Part shown: one piece after another, positions 55,389 through 62,609 of the stretch
How positions within the stretch are numbered: the first letter of the stretch is position 1
Layout: every line of letters begins with the position of its first letter
Origin: Dongia deserti
GTDB taxonomy: Bacteria; Pseudomonadota; Alphaproteobacteria; Dongiales; Dongiaceae
Direction: 5' to 3'
DNA: 64,000 bases
Assembly (NCBI RefSeq): GCF_003574735.1
Contig: NZ_QORW01000011.1
Coordinates: 1 to 64,000 of the forward strand
Program-made: the position numbers and the translations under genes
Notes under the pieces: generated by a model
What the model was told of the DNA's origin: nothing
What the model saw: the letters and a program-made list of their open reading frames with translations, nothing else
Database searches by the model: none

Positions 55389-55410
55389 TGTGGGGACTTT
55401 TGTGGGGACT
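55389..55410 (+). promoter_or_regulatory. Arm-type integrase site pair, right end
   Basis: Two perfect TGTGGGGACT copies separated by TT lie 81 bp inside attR, in the same direction as the pair at 41566-41587. The conserved spacing in both ends supports a nucleoprotein role in integration and excision. Confidence 0.7.
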
Positions 55411-55491
55411 CCCAGTCCACTGGCGTCCCCTCCTGTCCTGCTAACCCCGCAGAAATCCGTGGTTTTCACGCTCCCAGGGTGCTATAGATCG

Positions 55492-55539
55492 CCTTGCCAA
55501 GGTTGGGGTCGAGGGTTCGAATCCCTTCGCCCGCTCCAA
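55492..55539 (+). repeat. attR: 48-bp direct repeat of tRNA-Gly 3' end
   Basis: Identical to 41451-41498. Only the 3' part of the tRNA is present (no D-arm or 5' acceptor strand), so this copy is not a gene. It marks the right boundary of the 14.1-kb element. Confidence 0.93.
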
Positions 55540-55582
55540 TACATCAACTGTCCAGTCCGGAGACATAGGTAACAGAACGTTC

Positions 55583-55740
55583 CTAAGACATGGGTGACAC
55601 CCCTGGGCCGAAGGGGTTGTCTGTTGGTTGCAATGTTCTCTGTTCCAAGTCGATGTATCCGAGATCGTAATGCATGAAGGAGACGAGCCAGATTCCCTCG
55701 TCGACCTCCTTGATTCCGAGCCTCTGTCCTATGTCTCAGA
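55583..55740 (-). pseudogene. IS481-type transposase, C-terminal fragment
   Basis: Minus-strand reading gives LGIKEVDEGIWLVSFMHYDL then GYIDLEQRTLQPTDNPFGPG and a terminal SPMS, the characteristic C-terminus of an IS481-family transposase subgroup. The stop is at 55583-55585. Outside it lie GACATAGGTAACA and GACATGGGTGACA words (55562-55600) resembling IS end sequences. The frame is closed by a stop at about 55740, so only about 50 residues remain. Confidence 0.75.
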
Positions 55741-55777
55741 ACGGTCAAACCCTCTTACTGTATCCCAAGCTGCTTCC

Positions 55778-55850
55778 CCACCTGTGCTGCACGGGGAAGC
55801 AACAGGGAAGCACAAGACGGTGCAATTCGTCGAACGCGAGTCCGTAGCAA
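55778..55850 (+). repeat. Flank repeat, copy 1
   Basis: The segment around GTGCTGCACGGGGAAGC and continuing to TCGAACGCGAG is similar to 58268-58340 (CACGGGGAAGC...TTGAACGCAAG). In copy 1 it is separated from the attR fragment by the IS481 remnant; in copy 2 it follows the third tRNA fragment directly. Confidence 0.5.
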
Positions 55851-55961
55851 CGCAGCTCCCGGCATATCGCGCTAGCTCCTCGATGATCAGGCAGAACGAG
55901 CCCTAGCCGAAGGGTATGCTTGCCCATCGGTTGTCCATCCGCTCAAGCACGGAAGGACAGG

Positions 55962-57065
55962 CTATTGCAGAGATCTCAGCAAGATTTTCTGACGACTGGA
56001 GACGATATCGCGATCCATATAGCATTGGCGGAGATGCCTGTTCCCCGTGGCTAATTTGATCTCCGTCCTGCCGTGGAGAATCCTATAGTTATCGACAATG
56101 TACGTCTCTCCAGCCCTGAGCTTGAATCGAACGGTTAGACGGTCGGACCACAGTAGTTCCGCGAACTCTCTCCGAGCCCTATAGTAGGCCGCCAACTCCG
56201 CGGGCCGCTTCGCGACTACTTGATCGGCGCGATTGTGAAATCGAACGCGCACAAGTCGCCCATTTACGTCATGTTCGATCAATGTCCCATGGTGTTCGAG
56301 AATTGCGTCATTGTCGGCATAGCGAAACGTTACCAGTGCCCGAGACAGGGTGTCGTATGCTGCTGGATCGTGAACGGCCAGCTTCGCCGCAGCATTGAAG
56401 CCATCAACGATAATGGACTCGCCACCCTCTGCACTGTTCTCAAGGCAATGAAGGAAAATGTATCCCGGGCCAGGCAACCGGTATGGGTTGTCAACATGCG
56501 GCTCAAGGGCCCTACCCGTCATGCTAAGGCAATAGCCATTCGCAATGCTCTTCACATCAGCAATTCGGCCCCAATTCGTCTCTCGTATCGGCCCGAAGAG
56601 CGCTGCAAATGCAGCGAGCTCATTTTCATGAGAGCCCATTCCGCGCACTAGCGCAAAGCCAAGAGTAGCCAGCGAGTCAAGGAGCTCAAGAAGGTGGAAC
56701 GGTGAACTCTTGAGTTCGTCATACTGATGCCAGGGTAGAGCGTTCAAGCTCGCATCCCACAGCACCTTCTCGCCAACTAAGTCGTCGGGTAGCGGACAAT
56801 CAACACAGTGTCGCAGATCATCGAAGTCATATCGGCAAGAGTGTCCGTCCGAAAAGTCGATTGAAACACCGTCGTTGCCGTCGAGTTTTGCTCTTGCGAT
56901 GGATAAATTGAGTGGGAGAAAGGCGACCTCTTGAACGCGGTGACCGGTTGCGGGGTCCTTATTGGAAGCGTCAAAACTCCTTTCTCTCAACCACAGCGGA
57001 TGGAAAACAAACGATTTTCCATCAGACCAGACGACTTCCAGACCATCATCACGGATCTTGATCAT
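55962..57065 (-). CDS. Gamma-butyrobetaine-hydroxylase-like 2-oxoglutarate dioxygenase
   Basis: This 367-aa Fe(II)/2-oxoglutarate enzyme of the TauD/BBOX type has an N-terminal GBBH-like domain (about 1-95: VVWSDGKSFVFHPLWLRERS) and a catalytic domain with iron ligands His190 and Asp192 (EPHVDNPYRLPGPGY) and a distal His331 in ILHGRTEI. Downstream Arg residues RHLRQCYMD fit 2-oxoglutarate binding. The Cys residues that bind zinc in eukaryotic BBOX are absent here (LWLRERSFDA). The substrate may be a betaine or other quaternary amine. It is divergent from an AraC gene. Confidence 0.88.
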   Translation of the reverse strand: MIKIRDDGLEVVWSDGKSFVFHPLWLRERSFDASNKDPATGHRVQEVAFLPLNLSIARAKLDGNDGVSIDFSDGHSCRYDFDDLRHCVDCPLPDDLVGEKVLWDASLNALPWHQYDELKSSPFHLLELLDSLATLGFALVRGMGSHENELAAFAALFGPIRETNWGRIADVKSIANGYCLSMTGRALEPHVDNPYRLPGPGYIFLHCLENSAEGGESIIVDGFNAAAKLAVHDPAAYDTLSRALVTFRYADNDAILEHHGTLIEHDVNGRLVRVRFHNRADQVVAKRPAELAAYYRARREFAELLWSDRLTVRFKLRAGETYIVDNYRILHGRTEIKLATGNRHLRQCYMDRDIVSSRQKILLRSLQ

Positions 57066-57124
57066 CGCTCGCCCCTCACCGTCGCAATGACTCTATTATT
57101 CCGGTCTCAGTAATGAAGTGCAGT

Positions 57125-57144
57125 CGACAAAATGCCAATTGTCG
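57125..57144. promoter_or_regulatory. Candidate operator between dioxygenase and AraC genes
   Basis: CGACAA-aatgccaa-TTGTCG is a perfect 6-bp inverted repeat with an 8-bp spacer, lying between the divergent genes, 60 bp from the dioxygenase start. It could be bound by the adjacent AraC-type protein or another regulator. Confidence 0.4.
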
Positions 57145-57219
57145 TCGATAATCTGACAAGCGACACAGCGTGACCGATGAAGCAGTCAACGCGGAACAGG
57201 AAATATCGGGAAAGCCAGT

Positions 57220-58000
57220 ATGACCCCTTCAGGGGATCAGCGATCGCAAGCGGACTGATGTAGTTGGAGTGGCGCTAGATTATCGTGGCGGCACCAAACT
57301 CGATTGGCACACACACTCACGCGGTCAATTCATCTATGCAACGGCGGGAGCTATGTTTGTCCGCACACGCGACGAGTTCTTCGTTGTGCCGTCTCGCATG
57401 GCCGTATGGATGCCACCTGGTGTCGAACACTGGATCGGAATGCAGGGTGCTACGTCAATGCGCACCGTTTATTTCGCTCGAGAACGTTCTCCGCGCCCAC
57501 CCAGCCAGTGCAACGTGGTAGCAGTTTCACCGTTGCTCCGTGAGCTCATCCTGGCATTTATCGATCGTCAGTCTGCAGCTGTTTTCGGCGAACTGCAGTT
57601 GCTCGCCGATCTACTGTGGCGAGAGATTGCTGGGGCAACCGCAGAACCACTACTGCTTCCTGTGCCCTCTGACAAAAGAGTGCGGCCTATCTTACGAATG
57701 GCAATGGCCGGATCGTTAGGTAGTAAGACCCTGCTCAAAGCGGTAGAGAGCGTGCCGGCGAGTGCTAGGACTGTCGAGCGGATTTTTGAGCGGGAGACGG
57801 GACTGACGCTGGGCAGATGGTGGAGGCAGGCCAAGCTTCTGAACTCTATTTCGGAGCTTGTACAAGGCAAGTCCATAACAGAGGTCGCCTTGAACGCAGG
57901 ATATTCTACGGCGAGCGCTTACACCTACATGTTCAGGCGGACGCTGGGTACCGCACCAACGCGCTACCTGCTGCTGCGAGGAGAGGCTGCAGAACGTTAG
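57220..58000 (+). CDS. AraC-family regulator, 5' end apparently frameshifted
   Basis: The main frame from GTG 57269 encodes 243 aa: an N-terminal cupin segment (LDWHTHSRGQFIYATAGAM, WMPPGVEHWIGM) and a C-terminal AraC helix-turn-helix (SARTVERIFERETGLTLGRW, ITEVALNAGYSTASAYTYMFR). Homologues have about 15 more residues in front. ATG 57220 begins MTPSGDQRSQAD, then a stop; removing the T in GGACTGATG (about 57256) would join it to VVGVALDYRGG. So the gene either starts at the GTG or carries a 1-bp insertion. It probably regulates the divergent dioxygenase gene. Confidence 0.75.
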
Positions 58001-58203
58001 CAGTAACGCCGCCGCTCGATATTGCCTGCGCATCCTCTCAGCTGCTTCGATAACCTCAGTAGAGAGGGCTTTCACGCCGAGCGGCGGTTCCAGCGAGTAT
58101 TCGCGATCGATGGTTGCGGGGACCCGCAGCAGGCGATTTGCTGCTCCTGATTACGCCGGGTTCCCGGATCGCAGCGTAAAAGCAAGTTTAGAGTCCTATG
58201 TAA

Positions 58204-58248
58204 TTGCCAAGATTGGGGTCGACGGGTTCGAATCCCTTGCCCGCTCCA
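58204..58248 (+). repeat. Degenerate third copy of the tRNA-Gly 3' end
   Basis: TTGCCAAGATTGGGGTC and the following bases to CCGCTCCA match att core with one substitution, one inserted base (GACGGG for GAGGG) and one missing base (TTGCCC for TTCGCCC). It is not a functional tRNA. The decay implies an older insertion event than the 48-bp identical pair. Confidence 0.8.
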
Positions 58249-58267
58249 GTATATCGATACCTACCAT

Positions 58268-58340
58268 GTCCAAAACTTCTTCCCGCCGTGCTGCACTGCA
58301 CGGGGAAGCGCAAGGGAGCGCAATTTGGCGAATTTGAACG
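58268..58340 (+). repeat. Flank repeat, copy 2
   Basis: Similar to 55778-55850, containing GTGCTGCACTGCACGGGGAAGC. It starts about 20 bp after the degenerate tRNA fragment. Also the bases directly after each tRNA fragment are alike (CCAATACATCAAC and CCAGTATATCGAT), so more than the tRNA end was duplicated. Confidence 0.5.
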
Positions 58341-58490
58341 CAAGAAATTTTGAAGATGGCATGTCCCATCCGCCATGAAGACCGCTCTCGAGGCTGAGAA
58401 GTGCCAGAAACGGTCGTGTGTTCTGGAGGCAGCGAAGGTCGCGCTCCGACCCACATTGCGGACATTCGGGAACTGCAGCAAGCTGGCACC

Positions 58491-59219
58491 ATGAGCGCGC
58501 TATATGACACCATCGGGATCAACTACGTGGAACTTCGTAAGCCTGATCCCCGGATCGCGAAGACCATTGAGCAGGCTCTTGGGGCTGCCAAGGTGGTACT
58601 CAACGTCGGCGCCGGTACCGGCTCCTACGAACCAGCTGATCGACAGCTGATTGCTGTCGAGCCGTCGCCCGAAATGATACGCAAGCGTAGTCCCTCTGCG
58701 GCTAGGGCGATCCGAGCCTCTGCTGACGAACTCCCCTTCGAGGACGGCAGCTTTGAAGCCTCGATGGCGATCCTGACCGTGCACCACTGGCCTGACAAGG
58801 AGGCAGGCTTGCGCGAAATGCGCCGCGTCACTCGCGGCCCCATCGTGCTGCTGACTTTCGACCCGTCGCACCGGCCCTGGTTGACCGACTATCTTCCGCA
58901 GCTCGCGACGCTGGACGAGGCGCAGATGCCACAGATGTCCGACTACGAGCGGTGGTTGGGCAATGTGCGGATTTCGCCAATGTTGGTGCCGCACGATTGT
59001 ACAGACGGTTTCCTGTATGCCTATTGGCGAAGGCCCTCAGCATATCTGGATGCACGCATCCGGTCAGGCAGCTCTTCCTTCTGGGCGATCAGGGATGCCG
59101 AGGCAGGTTTGAGCAAACTGGCACGAGACCTTGAGACAGGCGAATGGCAACGTCGCTATTCCGAGCTACTAGCTCTTGAGGAATATGACGCAGGCTATCG
59201 GCTGGTCATATCGCCTTGA
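58491..59219 (+). CDS. Class I SAM-dependent methyltransferase
   Basis: This 242-aa protein has motif I VVLNVGAGTGSYEP (about 35-48), motif II LIAVEPSPEMI, ASADELPFEDGSFEASMAIL and the family WxxxP-type HHWPDKEAGLREMRRV. ATG 58491 (MSALYDTIGINYVELRKPDP) is the natural start. Proteins of this type often act on small molecules; no substrate can be assigned. It converges with the PhnB-like gene by a 3-bp gap. Confidence 0.88.
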   Translation: MSALYDTIGINYVELRKPDPRIAKTIEQALGAAKVVLNVGAGTGSYEPADRQLIAVEPSPEMIRKRSPSAARAIRASADELPFEDGSFEASMAILTVHHWPDKEAGLREMRRVTRGPIVLLTFDPSHRPWLTDYLPQLATLDEAQMPQMSDYERWLGNVRISPMLVPHDCTDGFLYAYWRRPSAYLDARIRSGSSSFWAIRDAEAGLSKLARDLETGEWQRRYSELLALEEYDAGYRLVISP

Positions 59220-59222
59220 CTG

Positions 59223-59702
59223 TCAGCCGCGCCGAGCCGCGTCGATCGCGGCGACGTCGATCTTCTTCATATCCATCATCGCCTCAAACGCGCGTTTTGC
59301 TTCATCGCCGCCGGCAGCCATCGCCTCCATCAGCACGCGCGGCGTGATTTGCCACGAAACGCCCCATTTGTCCTTGCACCAACCGCACGCGCTTTCCTGG
59401 CCGCCATTGCCGACGATGGCGTTCCAGTAGCGATCGGTTTCTTGCTGATCGTCAGTGGAGATCTGGAACGAGAAGGCTTCGCTATGTTTGAAGGTGGGCC
59501 CGCCATTCAGGCCGAGACAGGGGATGCCGGCGACGGTGAATTCGACCATCAGCACGTCGCCCGCCTTGCCGGACGGGTAGTCGCCGGGAGCACGGTGGAC
59601 AGCATTCACCGAGCTGTTGGGAAAAGTCTCGGCGTAGAAGCGGGCTGCAGCCTCGGCGTCCTTGTCGTACCATACGCAGATCGTGTTCTTGGCAATTGCC
59701 AT
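59223..59702 (-). CDS. PhnB-like / VOC-family protein (3-demethylubiquinone methyltransferase-like)
   Basis: This 159-aa protein of the vicinal-oxygen-chelate fold has NTICVWYDKDAEAAARFYAETFP, VEFTVAGIPCLGLNGGPTFKHSEAFSFQI, ATDDQ-like SADDQQETDRYW variant (STDDQQETDRYWNAIV), and CGWCKDKWGVSWQITPRVL near the C-terminus, diagnostic of the PhnB subfamily. The annotated name methyltransferase is historical; these proteins lack SAM motifs. AGGACAGGAA precedes ATG 59702. Confidence 0.9.
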   Translation of the reverse strand: MAIAKNTICVWYDKDAEAAARFYAETFPNSSVNAVHRAPGDYPSGKAGDVLMVEFTVAGIPCLGLNGGPTFKHSEAFSFQISTDDQQETDRYWNAIVGNGGQESACGWCKDKWGVSWQITPRVLMEAMAAGGDEAKRAFEAMMDMKKIDVAAIDAARRG

Positions 59703-59887
59703 TTCCTGTCCTCTTACTTTCGAAGCCAATTCCCACCTAGTTTCCCACGCACTCGGGGGCGCTTCACAGTCCGCATCAACGGTGCGCCACGAACATAGAA
59801 TGCGTCGTGCCGTCTGACGTTCCGCAGCAACACCTGAAAGACTGTAGCGGTATCAGGGCTGCCACTTTACGACCAGATGCCGGCAGG

Positions 59888-60808
59888 TCAAGAACCGACC
59901 CGTCGTCCACGCGCAATCAAGCCCCGCTTCGCCGCCGCCACGACCCCTTGCGTCAGCGCATCGAGCAGCCGCGCGCCGACGCGGGCGTACTGCCAGTAGA
60001 GTGCGACATCCACGTGCTTGCCGGGCGAGAGGTCGACCAGGCGCTCGTCTGCCAGGATGTCCTTCACCAGGCACAAGGGGTTCATGCCCCAGCCCAGCCC
60101 GGCCAGCGTTGCATCGAGGAAGGCGCGCGTTGCCGGGATCCAGTGGCACGGGCCGTCGAGGCGCACGCCTTTGATTTCGAGCGCCCATTTGGCCTGCAGG
60201 TGATCGCGGCGGTCGAAGATCAGCACCGGCGCCTGGGCGAGCGATTTCTTATCCACGCCATGCGGGAACCAGGTGCGCGCGAATGCGGGGCTGGCGGTGG
60301 CGACATAGCGCAGGCTGCCGAGCGATAGCTTCCGACATCCCTGCACGGCCGAGGCATTGTCGGTGACTGCTGCCAGGACCTCTCCGCTGCGCAGGCGGTC
60401 GGTGGTGAACTCCTCGCGGTCGAGCACGAGATCGACGAGCGCGCCGGTCCGCGCCGTGAAGGCGGCGAGCGCCGGCACGAACCAGGTGCCGAGGCTGTCG
60501 CGATTGACGGCAATGCGCACGGTCGGCGGAGCTTTGGCGTCCGCTTCGCCGAACAGCGCCGGCAGATCCGCCACCATCTCGCCTTCCAGCAGGCGCACGC
60601 GTTCGACATGGGCGCAGATGCGGGCACCGGCCGCCGTCGCGGTGCAGGGCTGGCCGCGTACGATCAGGACAGAACCGAGACGCTCCTCGAGCGCCCGCAC
60701 GCGCTGGGAGATCGCCGACGCGGTGACGCCGAGCGCGATGGCGGCGCGGTCGAAGCTGCCTTCCCGCACCACGGCCGCAACCGCCGCGAGGGAGCCGTAA
60801 TCGAGCAT
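59888..60808 (-). CDS. ArgP/LysG-type LysR regulator
   Basis: This 306-aa LysR regulator of the ArgP (IciA) branch has the helix-turn-helix DYGSLAAVAAVVREGSFDRAA, then VTASAISQRVRALEERLG. The effector domain contains ATASPAFARTWFPHGVD and the branch motif LDATLAGLGWGMNPL. ArgP/LysG homologues sense lysine or arginine and activate amino-acid exporter genes. It is divergent from an RhtA-like exporter (97-bp gap), which is the obvious target; in most bacteria the partner is a LysE/ArgO exporter instead. Confidence 0.9.
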   Translation of the reverse strand: MLDYGSLAAVAAVVREGSFDRAAIALGVTASAISQRVRALEERLGSVLIVRGQPCTATAAGARICAHVERVRLLEGEMVADLPALFGEADAKAPPTVRIAVNRDSLGTWFVPALAAFTARTGALVDLVLDREEFTTDRLRSGEVLAAVTDNASAVQGCRKLSLGSLRYVATASPAFARTWFPHGVDKKSLAQAPVLIFDRRDHLQAKWALEIKGVRLDGPCHWIPATRAFLDATLAGLGWGMNPLCLVKDILADERLVDLSPGKHVDVALYWQYARVGARLLDALTQGVVAAAKRGLIARGRRVGS

Positions 60809-60828
60809 GTTTAGCTCAGCTTAGTTGG

Positions 60829-60843
60829 CTTAAGACAATTAAG
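60829..60843. promoter_or_regulatory. Candidate LysR-type operator between argP-like and rhtA-like genes
   Basis: CTTAA-gacaa-TTAAG is a perfect inverted repeat in the 97-bp divergent gap. It is nested in an AT-rich stretch with further TTAG words on both sides (60811-60847). It lies 21 bp upstream of the ArgP-like start and 63 bp upstream of the exporter, as expected for shared control. Confidence 0.5.
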
Positions 60844-60905
60844 TTAGACTACGTCCGAATTCCGTCCAATAGAAGAACCCATCGCATTCGAAAAGGACGG
60901 AACAA

Positions 60906-61781
60906 ATGGACTCCGTGGCTCAGCGTCGCGATGCACGGGGCGGCGCGCCGCTATTCCCCATCGGCGCGCTGATCGGCGCGATGGTTTCCATCCAATATGG
61001 TGCGACCTTGGCCAAGGGCTTGTTCGCGGAGTTCGGCGCCGAAGGCACCACGTTCCTGCGCCTGGTCGCGGGCGCACTCATCCTGGGTATCCTGCTGCGA
61101 CCGTGGCGCGCACGGCCGTCGCGGCACATTCTCGTCCCGCTCTCTCTCTATGGCGTGACGCTCGCCGCCATGAACCTGCTGTTCTACATGGCGCTGGAGA
61201 CGATCCCGCTCGGCATCGCGTCGGCGCTACAGTTTGTTGGGCCGCTGCTGCTCGCAACACTCACCTCGCGACGGAGGATCGACTTCGTTTGGATCGCCTT
61301 GGCGGCCCTCGGCATCGTGCTGATGGTTCCGCCTGTCCGCGTGGAGCAAGCGCTCGATCCCGAAGGCGTCATCCTGGCGCTCGCGGCAGGCGCATGCTGG
61401 GCGTTCTACATCGTCTACGGGCAGAAGGCCGGAAGGGAGTTGGGGACGCAGACTACTGCGATCGGCATGACGATCGCGGCGATACTTCTTTTGCCGATCG
61501 GTTTCGCCCGGCCGAGTGCGGCGCTGCTCGAGCCATCCGTCCTGGTCAGCGCGGTGCTCATCGGCATCTTCTCCAGCGCCCTGCCCTTCTCGCTGGAGAT
61601 GATGGCGCTGACACGATTGCCGGCAAGGGCCTATGGAACGCTGACCAGCATGGAACCGGTGATCGGCGCGGTTCTAGGCCTCATGCTGCTGCACGAGGCG
61701 CTGACGTTGTGGCAGTGGGTCGGCATACTCGGCATCGTCGCTGCGGTCTGTGGGACCGCGATGACGACGCGAACGACATGA
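60906..61781 (+). CDS. RhtA-like EamA/DMT family exporter
   Basis: This 291-aa inner-membrane protein has about ten transmembrane helices in two EamA repeats (first from ALIGAMVSIQYGATLAKGLF, second from GVILALAAGACWAFYIVYG). The RhtA-like features include YMALETIPLGIASALQF and ALPFSLEMMALTRLPARAYGTLTSMEPV. It likely exports amino acids such as threonine or homoserine. AGGACGGAACAA precedes the ATG. Controlled, by context, by the divergent ArgP-like regulator. Confidence 0.9.
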   Translation: MDSVAQRRDARGGAPLFPIGALIGAMVSIQYGATLAKGLFAEFGAEGTTFLRLVAGALILGILLRPWRARPSRHILVPLSLYGVTLAAMNLLFYMALETIPLGIASALQFVGPLLLATLTSRRRIDFVWIALAALGIVLMVPPVRVEQALDPEGVILALAAGACWAFYIVYGQKAGRELGTQTTAIGMTIAAILLLPIGFARPSAALLEPSVLVSAVLIGIFSSALPFSLEMMALTRLPARAYGTLTSMEPVIGAVLGLMLLHEALTLWQWVGILGIVAAVCGTAMTTRTT

Positions 61782-61788
61782 TGCATCT

Positions 61789-62106
61789 CTACGCCTCGAC
61801 GAAGCGCAAGCCGATCACCGCGACGATGATGAGGGCGATGCACGCGATCCGGAACCACGTCACCGGATCGCCGAACAGCACCATGCCGAGCACGGTGATG
61901 CCGACAGAGCCGATGCCGGTCCAGGCCGCATAGGCCGTGCCGGCAGGCAGGTCCTTCATCGCATGCGTCAGCAGGTAGACGCTGCCCAGCGCCGTGATGA
62001 TGCCGAGGATGCTGGGCACCGGTTTGGTCCAGCCATCCGCATATTTCAGCGACAATCCCATCAGGATCTCGACCACGCTGGCGGCGAGCAGGATCAGCCA
62101 GGCCAT
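61789..62106 (-). CDS. SMR-family small multidrug/guanidinium exporter
   Basis: This 105-aa protein with four transmembrane helices has the essential Glu13 in AWLILLAASVVEILMGLSLK, then TALGSVYLLTHAMKDLPAGTAYAAWTGIGSVG, typical of SugE/Gdx and EmrE proteins. The GTAYAAWTGIG motif does not by itself separate the guanidinium (Gdx) from the polyaromatic (Qac) branch. ATG 62106 is used (MAWLIL). It is divergent from an HxlR regulator, its likely repressor. Confidence 0.9.
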   Translation of the reverse strand: MAWLILLAASVVEILMGLSLKYADGWTKPVPSILGIITALGSVYLLTHAMKDLPAGTAYAAWTGIGSVGITVLGMVLFGDPVTWFRIACIALIIVAVIGLRFVEA

Positions 62107-62192
62107 TGCAAAGCACCTCGTGCACCTTACCTGAATTGACTGGAACGTATGTTTTGAGCTCAACTCCCACAATTACGCACCTGCGGGTAACC

Positions 62193-62609
62193 ATGACGGC
62201 TTCGTTGAAATCGGATGAGGCGTTCGGCACGGCGCCGAGCGGCAACGTGTTCGACGCGAACTGCTCGGCGCGCCATGCGCTGGAGCTGATCTCGGGCAAG
62301 TGGGCGATGCTGATTCTGCCGGCTCTGCGCGAGGGATCGATGCGCAACGCCGAGCTTCTGCGCAAGATCGGCGGCATCTCGCAGAAGGTCTTGACAGAGA
62401 CGTTGCGAGACCTGGAGCGCAATGGCCTCGTGATTCGCGAAGATCGCCGCACCATGCCGCTGCACGTGGACTACCGCTTGAGCGCGCTTGGCCGGTCGCT
62501 GAGCGATGCGCTGATCGTGCTCGACCGCTGGGCGGAGCGGAACTTCCCTGCGCTGGACGCGGCGCGCGAGCGCTATGATCAGGCACACCAGACAGTGAAC
62601 GGCAGATGA
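62193..62609 (+). CDS. HxlR-family transcriptional regulator
   Basis: This 138-aa winged-helix regulator shows ANCSARHALELISGKWAMLI, LREGSMRNAELLRKIGGIS, QKVLTETLRDLERNGLVIR and HVDYRLSALGRSLSDAL, the classic HxlR order. Cys near residue 24 is the position used for redox or electrophile sensing in some members. ATG 62193 is chosen. The 86-bp gap to the divergent SMR gene holds TGAGCTCA (62155-62162). It overlaps the downstream N-acetyltransferase gene by 4 bp. Confidence 0.9.
   Translation: MTASLKSDEAFGTAPSGNVFDANCSARHALELISGKWAMLILPALREGSMRNAELLRKIGGISQKVLTETLRDLERNGLVIREDRRTMPLHVDYRLSALGRSLSDALIVLDRWAERNFPALDAARERYDQAHQTVNGR

Larger units (their letters stand above)
41451..55539. mobile_element. 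14.1-kb integrative element in tRNA-Gly, satellite-like, with defence-type cargo
   Basis: It is bounded by perfect 48-bp att repeats and has the tyrosine integrase next to attL. Module 1 (42.6-46.4 kb, minus strand) is an overlapping operon of small regulators, a ParB-like protein and a possible small-terminase-like protein. A CTAGGAG repeat array and a serine recombinase follow. Module 2 (48.5-55.3 kb) is visibly less GC-rich and encodes HEPN, HNH and NACHT proteins plus two membrane proteins. There are no capsid, tail, large-terminase, relaxase or type IV secretion genes, so it is neither a full prophage nor a self-transmissible ICE. A phage satellite or mobilisable island fits best (inference). 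Confidence 0.88.
55540..58248. mobile_element. Older accreted module between attR and a degenerate third tRNA-Gly fragment
   Basis: About 2.7 kb carry an IS481-type remnant, a 2-oxoglutarate dioxygenase gene and an AraC gene, and end in a decayed copy of the tRNA-Gly 3' end (58204-58248). The DNA directly right of both tRNA fragments is also related. The simplest reading is an earlier insertion at the same tRNA that has lost its integrase. This is inference from repeats. Confidence 0.5.

Noticed and set aside
55492-55539. Possible second tRNA-Gly gene
   Set aside because: Only the 3' part from the anticodon loop is present; D-arm and 5' acceptor strand are missing, so it is an att site.
41451-55539. 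Element considered as an intact prophage
   Set aside because: No capsid, portal, tail, large terminase, lysis or replication genes are recognisable.
55482-55748. 88-codon minus-strand frame covering attR and IS remnant
   Set aside because: The translation includes the tRNA fragment and is out of frame with the recognisable IS481 C-terminus.
58204-58248. Possible third tRNA-Gly gene
   Set aside because: Same 3' fragment with substitutions and indels; cannot fold as a tRNA.
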